A DNA stretch of 64,000 bases, taken from assembly GCF_024055575.1 (NCBI RefSeq), contig NZ_JAMXOE010000023.1, positions 50,330 to 114,329 on the forward strand, in the 5' to 3' direction. Source of the DNA: Mucilaginibacter flavidus. GTDB lineage: Bacteria > Bacteroidota > Bacteroidia > Sphingobacteriales > Sphingobacteriaceae. The notes under the pieces are model-generated. The model saw nothing but the letters and a program-made list of their open reading frames with translations, had not been told where the DNA came from and did not search any database. Below are positions 36,720 through 45,631 of the stretch, piece by piece. Numbering within the stretch: the stretch's first letter is position 1; each line of letters starts with the position of its first letter. The position numbers and the translations under genes are program-made.

Positions 36720-37961
36720 ATGCTTTACTATTTCTTCACCTGGCTAAACAAAAATTACACAATTCCTGGTACGGGGGTGTTTCAATACATCACGTTCCGA
36801 ATGGCAATGGCTGTAATTACATCGCTGATAGTTACAACGGTGTTCGGGCGCAGGCTGATTGATTATTTGCGTTTTAAACAGGTTGGGGAAACAGTTCGAA
36901 ACCTTGGTTTAGAAGGGCAGATGCAAAAAGCAGGTACCCCCACAATGGGCGGGCTTATCATTATTTTAGGCATACTGGTACCAACGCTGCTGTTTGCTAA
37001 ACTTGGTAATATCTACGTTGTCATGATGTTGGTTACCACCGTATGGCTGGGCGCAATAGGCTTTTTGGATGACTATATTAAAGTATTTAAGAAGAACAAG
37101 GAGGGCCTTGCAGGCAGGTTTAAGATAATAGGCCAGGTAGGTTTAGCACTGTTTATTGGCTTTACCATGTATTCCAATTCGGATATAGTGATACGCCAGG
37201 AAGTGAAACCACCGGTAAAAATTGATGCTCCGGTTGAGTTCCACATGCGTAACAACAAACCGGTTTACACCCAGGATATCCGTTCGACAAAAACAACCAT
37301 GCCATTTTATAAAAACAACGAATTTGATTATGGCAAGGTGTTAAAGTTCATCGGCGCCGATTCTGACCATTATTCGTTGCTGGTGTTTATGTTTTGCGTA
37401 ATCATCATTATCACCTTCATATCAAACGGGGCAAATATTACTGACGGCATCGATGGGTTGGCAACAGGCACGTCCGCTATTATCGGCATTACGCTGGCCA
37501 TATTGGCTTACGTATCAAGTAACACGATTATAGCCGAATACCTTAATATAATGTACATCCCCAATTCGAGCGAGCTGGTAATTTTTGCAGGTGCTTTTGT
37601 GGGAGCTTGTGTGGGCTTTTTATGGTATAACTCGTATCCTGCGCAAGTATTTATGGGTGACACCGGCAGCCTTGCCATAGGTGGGATAATAGCAGTATTC
37701 GCCATTATGATACGTAAGGAACTTTTAGTGCCATTACTGTGCGGGATTTTTGTGATAGAAAACTTCTCGGTAATTATCCAGGTAGGCTGGTTTAAATATA
37801 CGCGGTTAAGATTTGGCGAAGGCCGCAGGGTGTTTTTAATGTCGCCCCTGCACCACCATTATCAAAAAAAGGGTTTCCATGAAGCAAAAATCGTAACCCG
37901 GTTTTGGATTATAGGTATCCTGCTGGCGATAGTGACGATTATAACATTGAAGCTGAGATAG
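36720..37961 (+). CDS. mraY: Phospho-MurNAc-pentapeptide transferase
   Basis: 413 residues with ten predicted membrane helices. Catalytic marks are GFLDDYIKV, NITDGIDGLATG and SPLHHHYQKKG. It transfers phospho-MurNAc-pentapeptide to undecaprenyl phosphate, forming lipid I. An extra segment of about 60 residues (starting after SNSDIVIRQEVKPP) makes it longer than the E. coli enzyme; such insertions are usual in Bacteroidetes. A repeat arm starts 5 bp after its stop. Confidence 0.95.
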   Translation: MLYYFFTWLNKNYTIPGTGVFQYITFRMAMAVITSLIVTTVFGRRLIDYLRFKQVGETVRNLGLEGQMQKAGTPTMGGLIIILGILVPTLLFAKLGNIYVVMMLVTTVWLGAIGFLDDYIKVFKKNKEGLAGRFKIIGQVGLALFIGFTMYSNSDIVIRQEVKPPVKIDAPVEFHMRNNKPVYTQDIRSTKTTMPFYKNNEFDYGKVLKFIGADSDHYSLLVFMFCVIIIITFISNGANITDGIDGLATGTSAIIGITLAILAYVSSNTIIAEYLNIMYIPNSSELVIFAGAFVGACVGFLWYNSYPAQVFMGDTGSLAIGGIIAVFAIMIRKELLVPLLCGIFVIENFSVIIQVGWFKYTRLRFGEGRRVFLMSPLHHHYQKKGFHEAKIVTRFWIIGILLAIVTIITLKLR

Positions 37962-37966
37962 AAGCA

Positions 37967-38090
37967 GAGGCCCCCTAACCCCCTGAAGGGGAACAGAACA
38001 GAAAAAAATAGAATTATTAAAAAATGACGACCGAGAACAAAAATCAACCCAATCAAAAACTCCCCCACCAGCTGGCGGGGGCTGGGGGGC
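37967..38090 (+). repeat. G/C-rich paired palindromic repeat at the start of murD
   Basis: The left arm (37967-37993, CCCCCTAACCCCCTGAAGGGG core) lies downstream of mraY. The right arm (38059-38090, CTCCCCCACCAGCTGGCGGGG core, then GCTGGGGGGC) is inside the murD coding region. The outer parts of the arms are complementary. The murD start codon (38024) lies in the loop between them. The 19-nt word CCCAATCAAAAACTCCCCC (38048-38066) also occurs in murG. Confidence 0.85.
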
Positions 38091-39418
38091 TAATTGCCAT
38101 TCTCGGGGCCGGCGAAAGCGGCGTGGGAGCGGCATACCTGGCACAACAGCAGGGTTATGATGTTTTTGTATCTGATTTTGGGGCCATCGCTGATAACTAC
38201 AAAAAGCAACTGCAGGATTGGAATATCCGCTTTGAAGAAAACCAACATACTGAAGCTGAGATATTAAATGCGATTGAAGTTGTTAAAAGCCCGGGCATAC
38301 CCGAAAAGGCACCGATAATTAAAAAACTGAGGGCACAAGGCACTCCGGTTATTTCCGAAATTGAATTCGCGGGCAGGTATACCGATGCCAAAATTATAGG
38401 TATTACGGGCTCAAACGGTAAAACCACCACTACTACGCTAACCTACGAAATTCTGAAACATGCAGGTTTAAACGTAGGGCTGGCCGGTAACATAGGGCAA
38501 AGCTTTGCTTACCAGGTAGCTACGGAAAAATTCGACATATACGTGCTTGAGTTGAGCAGTTTTATGTTGGATGATATGTACAAATTAAGGGTTAACATAG
38601 CCATGCTACTTAATATAACACCCGATCATTTAGACCGGTACGAATATAAAATGGAGAACTACGCGGCGTCGAAGTTTCGCATCTCTCAAAACCAAACAGC
38701 CGACGACGTTTTCATCTATTGCGCCGATGACCCCGAAACCATTAAAGGAATGGCCGGGCGAAGCTTTGCAGCACAATTATTCCCTTTTTCAATTGAAAAA
38801 ACAGTTGAACAGGGCGCTTTTTTAGACCAGGACAATATTGTCATTAACACTCACCAAGAACATTTTACAATGTCAATTCACGATTTAGCATTACAGGGCA
38901 AGCACAACCTTTACAACTCAATGGCATCGGGCGTTGCAGCTAAATACCTCGAAATACGCAATCCCGTGTTGCGCGAGAGTATGAGCAGCATTAAGCCCAT
39001 TGAGCACCGGATGGAATCGGTTGCGGTAATATCCGGCATCAGCTTTATCAACGATTCAAAGGCTACCAATGTGAATTCAACATGGTATGCCCTGGAAAGT
39101 ATGACCAGTGACGTAATACTGATTTTGGGTGGTGTCGACAAAGGTAACGACTATACTATGCTCCGCAGCCTGGTGAAGCAAAAGGTGAAAGCTATAGTGT
39201 GCCTGGGTAAAGACAATAAGCGCATCCACGATGCTTTTGAAGATATAGTTGAGGTGATTGTGAATACCCACTCGGCCCAGGAGGCGGCAACGGTATCATA
39301 CCACCTCGCTACAAAAGGCGATACGGTGCTATTATCGCCGGCATGTGCCAGTTTTGATTTATTCAAAAATTATGAAGACAGGGGGCGGCAGTTTAAACAA
39401 GCGGTGAAAGAGTTATAG
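38024..39418 (+). CDS. murD: UDP-N-acetylmuramoylalanine:D-glutamate ligase
   Basis: 464 residues. MurD adds D-Glu to UDP-MurNAc-L-Ala. The Rossmann-like start IAILGAGESGVGAAYLA begins only near residue 23, the ATP site is ITGSNGKTTTT, and SFINDSKATNVNSTWYALES is a MurD signature. The first 22 residues, including NQPNQKLPHQLAGAGG, are encoded largely by a palindromic repeat and are not part of the normal enzyme. Other in-frame starts downstream of the repeat are not evident before the fold begins. A translated repeat is the best reading. Confidence 0.93.
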   Translation: MTTENKNQPNQKLPHQLAGAGGLIAILGAGESGVGAAYLAQQQGYDVFVSDFGAIADNYKKQLQDWNIRFEENQHTEAEILNAIEVVKSPGIPEKAPIIKKLRAQGTPVISEIEFAGRYTDAKIIGITGSNGKTTTTTLTYEILKHAGLNVGLAGNIGQSFAYQVATEKFDIYVLELSSFMLDDMYKLRVNIAMLLNITPDHLDRYEYKMENYAASKFRISQNQTADDVFIYCADDPETIKGMAGRSFAAQLFPFSIEKTVEQGAFLDQDNIVINTHQEHFTMSIHDLALQGKHNLYNSMASGVAAKYLEIRNPVLRESMSSIKPIEHRMESVAVISGISFINDSKATNVNSTWYALESMTSDVILILGGVDKGNDYTMLRSLVKQKVKAIVCLGKDNKRIHDAFEDIVEVIVNTHSAQEAATVSYHLATKGDTVLLSPACASFDLFKNYEDRGRQFKQAVKEL

Positions 39419-39422
39419 AAGC

Positions 39423-39519
39423 GACCCCCTGGCCCCCTAAAGGGAGAACGAGCGGGACTATAGAGAATAGAAATTAATAAATATTAACAAAAAAACGCCC
39501 CTTTAGGGGTTGGGGGCAT
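39423..39519 (+). repeat. G/C-rich paired palindromic repeat between murD and ftsW
   Basis: The left arm GACCCCCTGGCCCCCTAAAGGGAG (core, 39423-39448) and the right arm (39495-39519, CGCCCCTTTAGGGGTTGGGGGC core) are complementary in their outer parts. The right arm ends directly before the ftsW ATG, where a ribosome-binding site would be. Confidence 0.85.
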
Positions 39520-40665
39520 ATGCATAGAATACTCAGTAATACAAAAGGAGACCGCTGGATATGGCTTATCGTCATATTGTTGTCGGTTATTTCGTTGCTG
39601 GCTGTTTACAGCGCCATCGGGTCGCTTGCTTATAAAAAAGGGGTGGGGACAGAGTCGATTTTAATTAAGCACCTGGCTATGTTGGTTGCAGGGTTGGCGC
39701 TGATGTACATTGCCCATAAAATTGATTACCGCTATTACCGGGGTATATCAAAATTGTTGATGATTATAACCATACCTCTGCTGTTGTATACACTACTTTC
39801 TGGTCACCATGTTAACGAGGCCAGCAGGTGGATTCCGATACCGGGTACGGGTTTAAGCTTCCAGACATCAGATTTGGCGAAACTGGCATTGATAACCTAC
39901 CTGGCGCGGACATTATCAATAAAACAGGAAAATATAAAGGATGTAAAGGAATCTTTCATTCCTATAATGGGGGCAGTATGCCTGGTATTTGCGCTGATTG
40001 CATGGGCAAACCTTTCAACCGCGCTGATGCTTTTTGGGGTTAGCATATTGTTGCTGATAATGGGGCGCATAAGTGTTAAACAAATTGCGGTGGTGTGTTT
40101 AGGCGGTGCTATTGTGTTGTGCGGGATAGTGTTTTTAGGTCCACGCAGGCACATGTACATTACCCGTATTGAAACCTATATGCATCCTGAAAAGGCCGAC
40201 AAAGATAAATCACAACAAGCTAACCACGCAAAAATAGCTATAGCCACCGGTGGGCTATTTGGTAAAGGCGTTGGTAAAAGTGAGGAGATAAACAGTTTGC
40301 CCGAAGCATATTCGGATGAGATTTATGCCATTATAGTTGAAGAATACGGGCTTGTTGGCGGTATAGTACTGATAGGTATTTACCTGTTTTTGTTGTTCAG
40401 GTGTATAAGAATTGCAACCCGGGCACCAAAAGCGTTTGGTACACTGCTCGCGGCTGGTTTAAGCTTTAGCTTAACCATACAGGCATTTGCAAATATGGCT
40501 GTAGCGGTAGGGCTTGGCCCGGTAACTGGTATCCCGCTGCCATTTGTAAGTATGGGTGGTACCAGCATATTATTTACAAGTTTAGCGTTTGGTATTATAT
40601 TATCGGTAAGCAGGGATATTGACGAACCGAAAAAGGTTGTGGTGGGGGAGATTAGCATAGCGTAA
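39520..40665 (+). CDS. ftsW: FtsW, septal peptidoglycan polymerase
   Basis: 381 residues with about ten membrane helices of the SEDS family. Marks are NEASRWIPIPGTGLSFQTSDLAKLA and, near the end, GLGPVTGIPLPFVSMGGTS. FtsW polymerises lipid II into septal glycan together with FtsI. The start codon ATG directly follows a palindromic repeat arm, so translation initiation lacks a normal spacer; coupling to murD is blocked by a 101-bp gap. Confidence 0.93.
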   Translation: MHRILSNTKGDRWIWLIVILLSVISLLAVYSAIGSLAYKKGVGTESILIKHLAMLVAGLALMYIAHKIDYRYYRGISKLLMIITIPLLLYTLLSGHHVNEASRWIPIPGTGLSFQTSDLAKLALITYLARTLSIKQENIKDVKESFIPIMGAVCLVFALIAWANLSTALMLFGVSILLLIMGRISVKQIAVVCLGGAIVLCGIVFLGPRRHMYITRIETYMHPEKADKDKSQQANHAKIAIATGGLFGKGVGKSEEINSLPEAYSDEIYAIIVEEYGLVGGIVLIGIYLFLLFRCIRIATRAPKAFGTLLAAGLSFSLTIQAFANMAVAVGLGPVTGIPLPFVSMGGTSILFTSLAFGIILSVSRDIDEPKKVVVGEISIA

Positions 40666-40775
40666 GCTCCCTAACCCCTGAAGGGGGAATTAAAAAAGAT
40701 AGAAAAAAGTAACGAAATGGTAGAGAGCAAAGGCAAACCCAATCAAAAACTCCCCCTTCAGGGGGCTGGGGGGCC
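40666..40775 (+). repeat. G/C-rich paired palindromic repeat at the start of murG
   Basis: The left arm (40666-40690, CTAACCCCTGAAGGGGG core) follows the ftsW stop directly. The right arm (40749-40775, CTCCCCCTTCAGGGGG core, then CTGGGGGGCC) is inside murG. About 20 of 25 positions are complementary. The murG ATG (40717) lies in the loop. The preceding 19-nt word CCCAATCAAAAACTCCCCC (40738-40756) is identical to that in murD. Confidence 0.88.
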
Positions 40776-41871
40776 ACGCATTATAATTAGCGGTGGCGGC
40801 ACAGGAGGGCATATTTTCCCGGCTATTGCTATTGCCAATGCTTTGAAGGCCATTGACCCGGCTACTGAAATATTGTTTGTAGGCGCTGCAGGCCGTATGG
40901 AGATGGAAAAGGTGCCTGCTGCCGGTTATAAAATTATTGGGTTAGAGATACAAGGCATTCAGCGTAAATCTATCTGGAAAAATATAATGTTCCCGGTAAA
41001 GCTGATGCTGAGTGTAAGGCGTTCGGTTGATATTATAAAAGATTTTAAACCGGATGCGGTTGTGGGTGTGGGCGGCTATGCTTCGGGGCCATTATTGTAT
41101 GCGGCATCGGTGCGGAAAATTCCTTATTTAATACAGGAACAAAACTCGTACGCAGGCATCACCAATAAATGGCTGGGCAAGCATGCCAAAAAGATATGCG
41201 TTGCTTTTGACGGCATGGAGAAGTTTTTCCCGGCCGACAGGATTATAAAAACAGGCAACCCGATCCGAAAAGATTCGGTAAATATAGCCGGCAAACAAAT
41301 GCAGGCGCTGGAGCTTTTTAAGCTGTCGGCGTTTAAAAAAACTATCCTGGTAACAGGGGGCAGCCTTGGAGCGGGTACTTTAAATAAAAGCATAATGGCC
41401 GGGCTTGATAAGCTGATAGCCGCTGATGTGCAGGTGATATGGCAAACCGGCAAGTTTTACTATAAAGGAATTATTGAAAAACTGGGTGAGAGCATTAACC
41501 CCAATATAAAAGTACTGGAGTTTTTAAATAGGATGGATTTGGCCTATGCCGCTGCCGATGTAATTATATCGAGGGCGGGCGCCGGCACCATCGCCGAGCT
41601 GTACATGGTAAAAAAGCCGGTAATACTGGTGCCTTCGCCAAACGTGGCTGAAGACCACCAGGCAAAAAACGCATTGGCCCTGGTGCAGGAACACGCGGCA
41701 GTATTTATCCCCGACAGGGATGCCGAAGAGAAATTAGTAGACAAAGCCATCGAGCTTTTAAACGATAAGGATTTACAAAAAAAGCTAAGCACCAACATCG
41801 CCAAAATGGCCATGCCAAATGCAGATGAGGTGATAGCGAAGGAAGTTTTTAAAATAAGTCGGTGGTCTTAA
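40717..41871 (+). CDS. murG: UDP-N-acetylglucosamine:lipid I GlcNAc transferase
   Basis: 384 residues. MurG makes lipid II on the inner membrane's cytoplasmic face. The GT28 fold starts with IIISGGGTGGHIFPAIAIA around residue 22; GVGGYASGPLLYAA, LIQEQNSYAGITNKWL and ISRAGAGTIAELYMVKKPVI (UDP-GlcNAc site) follow. The first 21 residues contain KPNQKLPLQGAGGP, encoded by a palindromic repeat arm, and are foreign to the family. The same repeat reads as the N-terminus of MurD. Confidence 0.94.
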   Translation: MVESKGKPNQKLPLQGAGGPRIIISGGGTGGHIFPAIAIANALKAIDPATEILFVGAAGRMEMEKVPAAGYKIIGLEIQGIQRKSIWKNIMFPVKLMLSVRRSVDIIKDFKPDAVVGVGGYASGPLLYAASVRKIPYLIQEQNSYAGITNKWLGKHAKKICVAFDGMEKFFPADRIIKTGNPIRKDSVNIAGKQMQALELFKLSAFKKTILVTGGSLGAGTLNKSIMAGLDKLIAADVQVIWQTGKFYYKGIIEKLGESINPNIKVLEFLNRMDLAYAAADVIISRAGAGTIAELYMVKKPVILVPSPNVAEDHQAKNALALVQEHAAVFIPDRDAEEKLVDKAIELLNDKDLQKKLSTNIAKMAMPNADEVIAKEVFKISRWS

Positions 41872-41945
41872 GTCCCGAGTCCAAAGTCAAAAGCACCGAG
41901 CTTTTGATGAACGACTAAAGACTTTAGGCTCAAGACTCAAGACTT
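41867..41945 (+). repeat. Paired-arm repeat between murG and murC (AAGTCC/CAAGACTT family)
   Basis: The left arm (41867-41888) overlaps the murG stop and contains AAGTCCCGAGTCCAAAGTC. The right arm (41919-41945) contains GACTTTAGGCTCAAGACT. A small inner hairpin AAAAGC/GCTTTT lies at 41889-41905. Related arms occur at 12.8 kb. Confidence 0.65.
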
Positions 41946-41951
41946 GACAAT

Positions 41952-43307
41952 ATGGAATTAAGCAATATAAAACGGGTTTATTTAGTGGGAATTGGCGGTA
42001 TCGGGATGAGCGGCCTGGCCCGGTATTTTCATCACCTGGGCTGTGTTGTTTGCGGGTACGACAAAACATCCACCGATTTAACCACCGATTTACACAACGA
42101 AGGCATACAGGTAATTTTTGACGACCGTATTGATTGGATTCCGTACAGCTTTCAAACACCGGATGCCAGCACGCTTATTATATACACGCCTGCAATCCCG
42201 AAAGATTCGGCCATCCTGAACTTTTTTAAGGACAACGATTTTGGGCTGTATAAACGTTCACAGGTATTGGGGATTATTAGCCAGGGTATGTTTACCGTGG
42301 CCGTTGCAGGTACACATGGTAAAACCACCACCTCAACCATGGTGGCGCATATTTTAAAGGATTCGGGTAATGATTGTTCGGCATTCCTTGGCGGCCTGTC
42401 ATCAAACTATAACAGCAATGTGCTCTATGGCAAAAACAATGTAGTGGTGGTTGAGGCCGACGAGTACGACCGTTCGTTTTTAACGTTGCACCCTGATGTT
42501 GCCATAATCACGTCGATGGATGCTGACCATTTGGATATTTATGGCGACCACTCGCATTTAACCGATTCGTTTAAGTTGTTTGCATCGCAAATAAAGCCTG
42601 GCGGTACATTGATACACAAAAAAGGGTTACCACTTGAGACAGGTTTTACATACACGGTTGAAGGTGAGGCTGACGCAACAGCATCAAACATAAAAATAGA
42701 AAACGGCGACTTCTATTTCGATTTTAAAAACAGCAACACCAGCATTACCAACATCAGGATGGGTATTGCGGGCACACACAATATTGAAAACGCGGTTGCA
42801 GCTATCGAGGCCTGTTTGATTCTGAAGGTTGATGCCGATGCTATAAAAAATGCCTTAGGCTCGTTCAGGGGGGTGCATCGCAGATTTGAGTATATTATCA
42901 AAAATGAAAATCAAATTTTTATTGATGATTATGCACATCATCCCGAAGAATTAAAGGCGGCAATAAAATCGGTTAAAAAGCTATATCCAAACAAAAAGCT
43001 CACCACCATTTTTCAGCCGCATTTGTTTACCCGTACCCGCGATTTTGCCGACGGCTTTGCCGAAGCGCTCGATCTTTCGGACCAATTGATAATGCTGGAC
43101 ATATACCCGGCACGCGAACTGCCAATTGAAGGTGTAAATGCTGAAATGATATTGCAACGGATGAAGCTTGGCAACAAGCGTTTGAGCAGCAAGCAAACCG
43201 TAGTGAACGAAATTAAAGTCGAAAAGCCTGAACTGTTACTAACAGTTGGGGCCGGCGATATAGATACATTGGTGCAACCATTAAAACAAGTTTTGCAAAA
43301 TGTTTAA
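41952..43307 (+). CDS. murC: UDP-N-acetylmuramate:L-alanine ligase
   Basis: 451 residues. Mur ligase that adds L-Ala to UDP-MurNAc, the first peptide step. Marks are VYLVGIGGIGMSGLARYF at the N-terminus, VAGTHGKTTTSTM (ATP site), VVEADEYDRSF, and FIDDYAHHPEELKA in the C-terminal domain. It overlaps ftsQ by 8 bp. Confidence 0.95.
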   Translation: MELSNIKRVYLVGIGGIGMSGLARYFHHLGCVVCGYDKTSTDLTTDLHNEGIQVIFDDRIDWIPYSFQTPDASTLIIYTPAIPKDSAILNFFKDNDFGLYKRSQVLGIISQGMFTVAVAGTHGKTTTSTMVAHILKDSGNDCSAFLGGLSSNYNSNVLYGKNNVVVVEADEYDRSFLTLHPDVAIITSMDADHLDIYGDHSHLTDSFKLFASQIKPGGTLIHKKGLPLETGFTYTVEGEADATASNIKIENGDFYFDFKNSNTSITNIRMGIAGTHNIENAVAAIEACLILKVDADAIKNALGSFRGVHRRFEYIIKNENQIFIDDYAHHPEELKAAIKSVKKLYPNKKLTTIFQPHLFTRTRDFADGFAEALDLSDQLIMLDIYPARELPIEGVNAEMILQRMKLGNKRLSSKQTVVNEIKVEKPELLLTVGAGDIDTLVQPLKQVLQNV

Positions 43308-44160
43308 AAAACGAATCTGGAAACCATTACTGATAAGCCTTGCATGGTTAATATGCTTTGGCGGACTGGTGGTGCTGATGAGTTTTATTGAGGGCAAGAA
43401 AAACGAAGTGGTTTGCAAGGACGTGAAAATATACATTCCGGGCAACCAGTACTTTATCGACAGGGAAGAGGTTGACAATATTATACAGGTAAACAGCCGT
43501 GCGTTGGTTGGTCGCCGGATGGCGAGTATTAACATTCATGAATTAGAAAATAAACTGCGCGCTAATCCATTTATAGAATTTGCAAAGGTTTATACAGACA
43601 TGGATGGCGTTATAAGTGTAGAAATAAGCCAGCGGCAGCCAATTTTAAGGATGATGAACAGGTTCGACCAGGATTTTTATGTCGATCAGCATGGCTTAAA
43701 AATCCCGTTGTCGGGAAATTTTACGGCGAGGGTATTGGTAGCAAATGGCTTTATCGATGAAGCTTTTGCCAATCATGTGGATAGCCTTCATTCGCCAATG
43801 GCAATGCAATTGTTTAAAACAGCTGATTTTATCAGGCGCGATTCGCTTTGGGATGCGCAGATAGCACAGCTTTATGTGAACAAAGACCACGAAATTGAAC
43901 TGATACCCCGCGTTGGCAACAACCGCATTTTACTCGGTACTGCCGATTCGCTGGAAAGCAAATTTCATAACCTGCTGGTGTTTTACAAAAAAGCGCTGCC
44001 GTTAGTTGGTTGGGAGGCTTATAAAGTTATAAACATAAAATATGCCAACCAGGTGGTTGGTATACGGAACGGAATTTTAAAAACAGATTCGTTGAATGCA
44101 AAACCGGGGGGTAACGATTCAACAAAAACAATCAGGGATACATCTATAAAATTGAATTAA
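43300..44160 (+). CDS. ftsQ: FtsQ-like cell division protein
   Basis: 286 residues: short cytoplasmic tail, one membrane helix (about 10-29, LLISLAWLICFGGLVVLMSF), then a POTRA-like domain (KDVKIYIPGNQYFIDREEVD) and a beta domain. Sequence is weakly conserved in FtsQ/DivIB, but the layout and position between murC and ftsA are diagnostic. It links FtsL/B to the divisome. The C-terminal tail is Ser/Thr/Lys-rich (GNDSTKTIRD). Confidence 0.85.
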   Translation: MFKKRIWKPLLISLAWLICFGGLVVLMSFIEGKKNEVVCKDVKIYIPGNQYFIDREEVDNIIQVNSRALVGRRMASINIHELENKLRANPFIEFAKVYTDMDGVISVEISQRQPILRMMNRFDQDFYVDQHGLKIPLSGNFTARVLVANGFIDEAFANHVDSLHSPMAMQLFKTADFIRRDSLWDAQIAQLYVNKDHEIELIPRVGNNRILLGTADSLESKFHNLLVFYKKALPLVGWEAYKVINIKYANQVVGIRNGILKTDSLNAKPGGNDSTKTIRDTSIKLN

Positions 44161-44161
44161 T

Positions 44162-45505
44162 ATGGACAAAACTTCAACTCAGGAAAAAACCTCACCAATT
44201 GTAGTGGGATTGGACATAGGTACTACAAAAATCTGTGCCATTGTTGGACGTAGAAGCAAGAACGGGAAAATCGAGGTGTTGGGGATCGGCAAGGCCGAGT
44301 CGGCCGGGGTAACACGCGGGATGGTTTCGAACATAGATAAAACAGTACAAGGCATTGTGCAGGCTGTTGACATTGCGGGCACACAATCAAACGTTGAAAT
44401 TAAAGTAGTAAACGTTGGTATTGCCGGTCAGCATATAAAAAGCTTGCAACACCGCGGTTTAATAACCCGTCGTGATATGTCGAACGAGATATCGCGCAAG
44501 GATATCGATAAACTGGTTGAAGACATGTATAACCTGGTAATGCCTCCGGGCGAGGAGATTATCCATGTGTTGCCACAGGAGTTTACTGTTGATAATGAGC
44601 CGGGTATAAAAGACCCTATTGGTATGGCAGGAGTGAGATTGGAAGCCAACTTTCACATCATATCAGGCCAGGTTACTGCTATAAAAAACATTGTGAAGTG
44701 TGTTAATAAAGGCGGTTTACAAAGCGAAGAACTTATACTGGAGCCACTGGCATCGTCTGAATCGGTATTGAGCGACGAGGAAAAAGAAGCGGGTGTAGTT
44801 TTGGTTGATATAGGTGGTGGAACAACAGACGTGGCCATTTTTCACGAGGGAATTATACGCCACACTGCCGTTATCCCGTTTGGAGGTAATAGTGTAACCG
44901 AAGATATACGCGAAGGTTGCTCGGTAATGCGCAACATAGCCGAGCAGTTAAAAGTGCGTTTTGGTTCGGCGCTGGCTGATGAGAATAAGGAGAACGAGAT
45001 AGTTTGCGTGCCCGGATTACGTGGCCGCGAACCAAAGGAAATATCCGTAAAAAACCTTGCTTTTGTAATACAAGCCCGCATGGAAGAGATTGTGGAGCAC
45101 GTGTACTACGAAATAAAATCATCGGGCTACGAAAAGAAACTGATAGCAGGCATAGTAATAACAGGCGGTGGCGCACAATTGAAACATTTGTCGCAATTGG
45201 TTGAATATGTTACCGGTTTGGATTGCCGTGTAGGCTATCCTAACGAGCACTTGGCAAAAAATGAAATGCTGCCTAAAAATGTTTACGAGGAGCTGCAAAG
45301 CCCAACTTTTGCTACAGGTATCGGGCTGTTAATAAAGGGTATACAAAAAATGGAATACAATGATTTTGTACCGGCAACCGAGGAAGTAAAGGTGGCAAAA
45401 CCACGCTACACCGAGGATAGAAAATTTGGTTTACTAGGAAAATTATTGGAAAGCGGCAAGCGTTTTATCAAGGATGATATAAACGATGAGGATTTTTTAA
45501 AGTAA
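44162..45505 (+). CDS. ftsA: FtsA, actin-like divisome protein
   Basis: 447 residues. Actin-fold ATPase with PIVVGLDIGTTKICAIVG at the start, VLVDIGGGTTDVAIF (phosphate 2) and GIVITGGGAQLKHL (adenosine site). It tethers FtsZ to the membrane; a C-terminal amphipathic segment (SGKRFIKDDINDEDFLK end) is expected to bind membrane or partner proteins. It starts 1 bp after ftsQ, so translation is coupled. Confidence 0.94.
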   Translation: MDKTSTQEKTSPIVVGLDIGTTKICAIVGRRSKNGKIEVLGIGKAESAGVTRGMVSNIDKTVQGIVQAVDIAGTQSNVEIKVVNVGIAGQHIKSLQHRGLITRRDMSNEISRKDIDKLVEDMYNLVMPPGEEIIHVLPQEFTVDNEPGIKDPIGMAGVRLEANFHIISGQVTAIKNIVKCVNKGGLQSEELILEPLASSESVLSDEEKEAGVVLVDIGGGTTDVAIFHEGIIRHTAVIPFGGNSVTEDIREGCSVMRNIAEQLKVRFGSALADENKENEIVCVPGLRGREPKEISVKNLAFVIQARMEEIVEHVYYEIKSSGYEKKLIAGIVITGGGAQLKHLSQLVEYVTGLDCRVGYPNEHLAKNEMLPKNVYEELQSPTFATGIGLLIKGIQKMEYNDFVPATEEVKVAKPRYTEDRKFGLLGKLLESGKRFIKDDINDEDFLK

Positions 45506-45506
45506 A

Positions 45507-45553
45507 CTTTCCACATTGGTTCGTTCTTTCCACATATTGACAATTGTGGATAA
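45507..45553. promoter_or_regulatory. Cluster of three DnaA-box-like sites upstream of ftsZ
   Basis: CTTTCCACA occurs at 45507-45515 and 45526-45534, 19 bp apart, each one base from TTWTNCACA. A perfect TTATCCACA box lies on the minus strand at 45553-45545. The last two form a near-palindrome. All three fall in the 126-bp gap between ftsA and ftsZ. DnaA binding is predicted, not shown. Confidence 0.5.
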
Positions 45554-45631
45554 GTGTTGTTTAAAAAGTGCTAATATTACGATAGAGAAATCTGTTTATT
45601 CGTCAATCACATATAACTCATTATAAGGATT

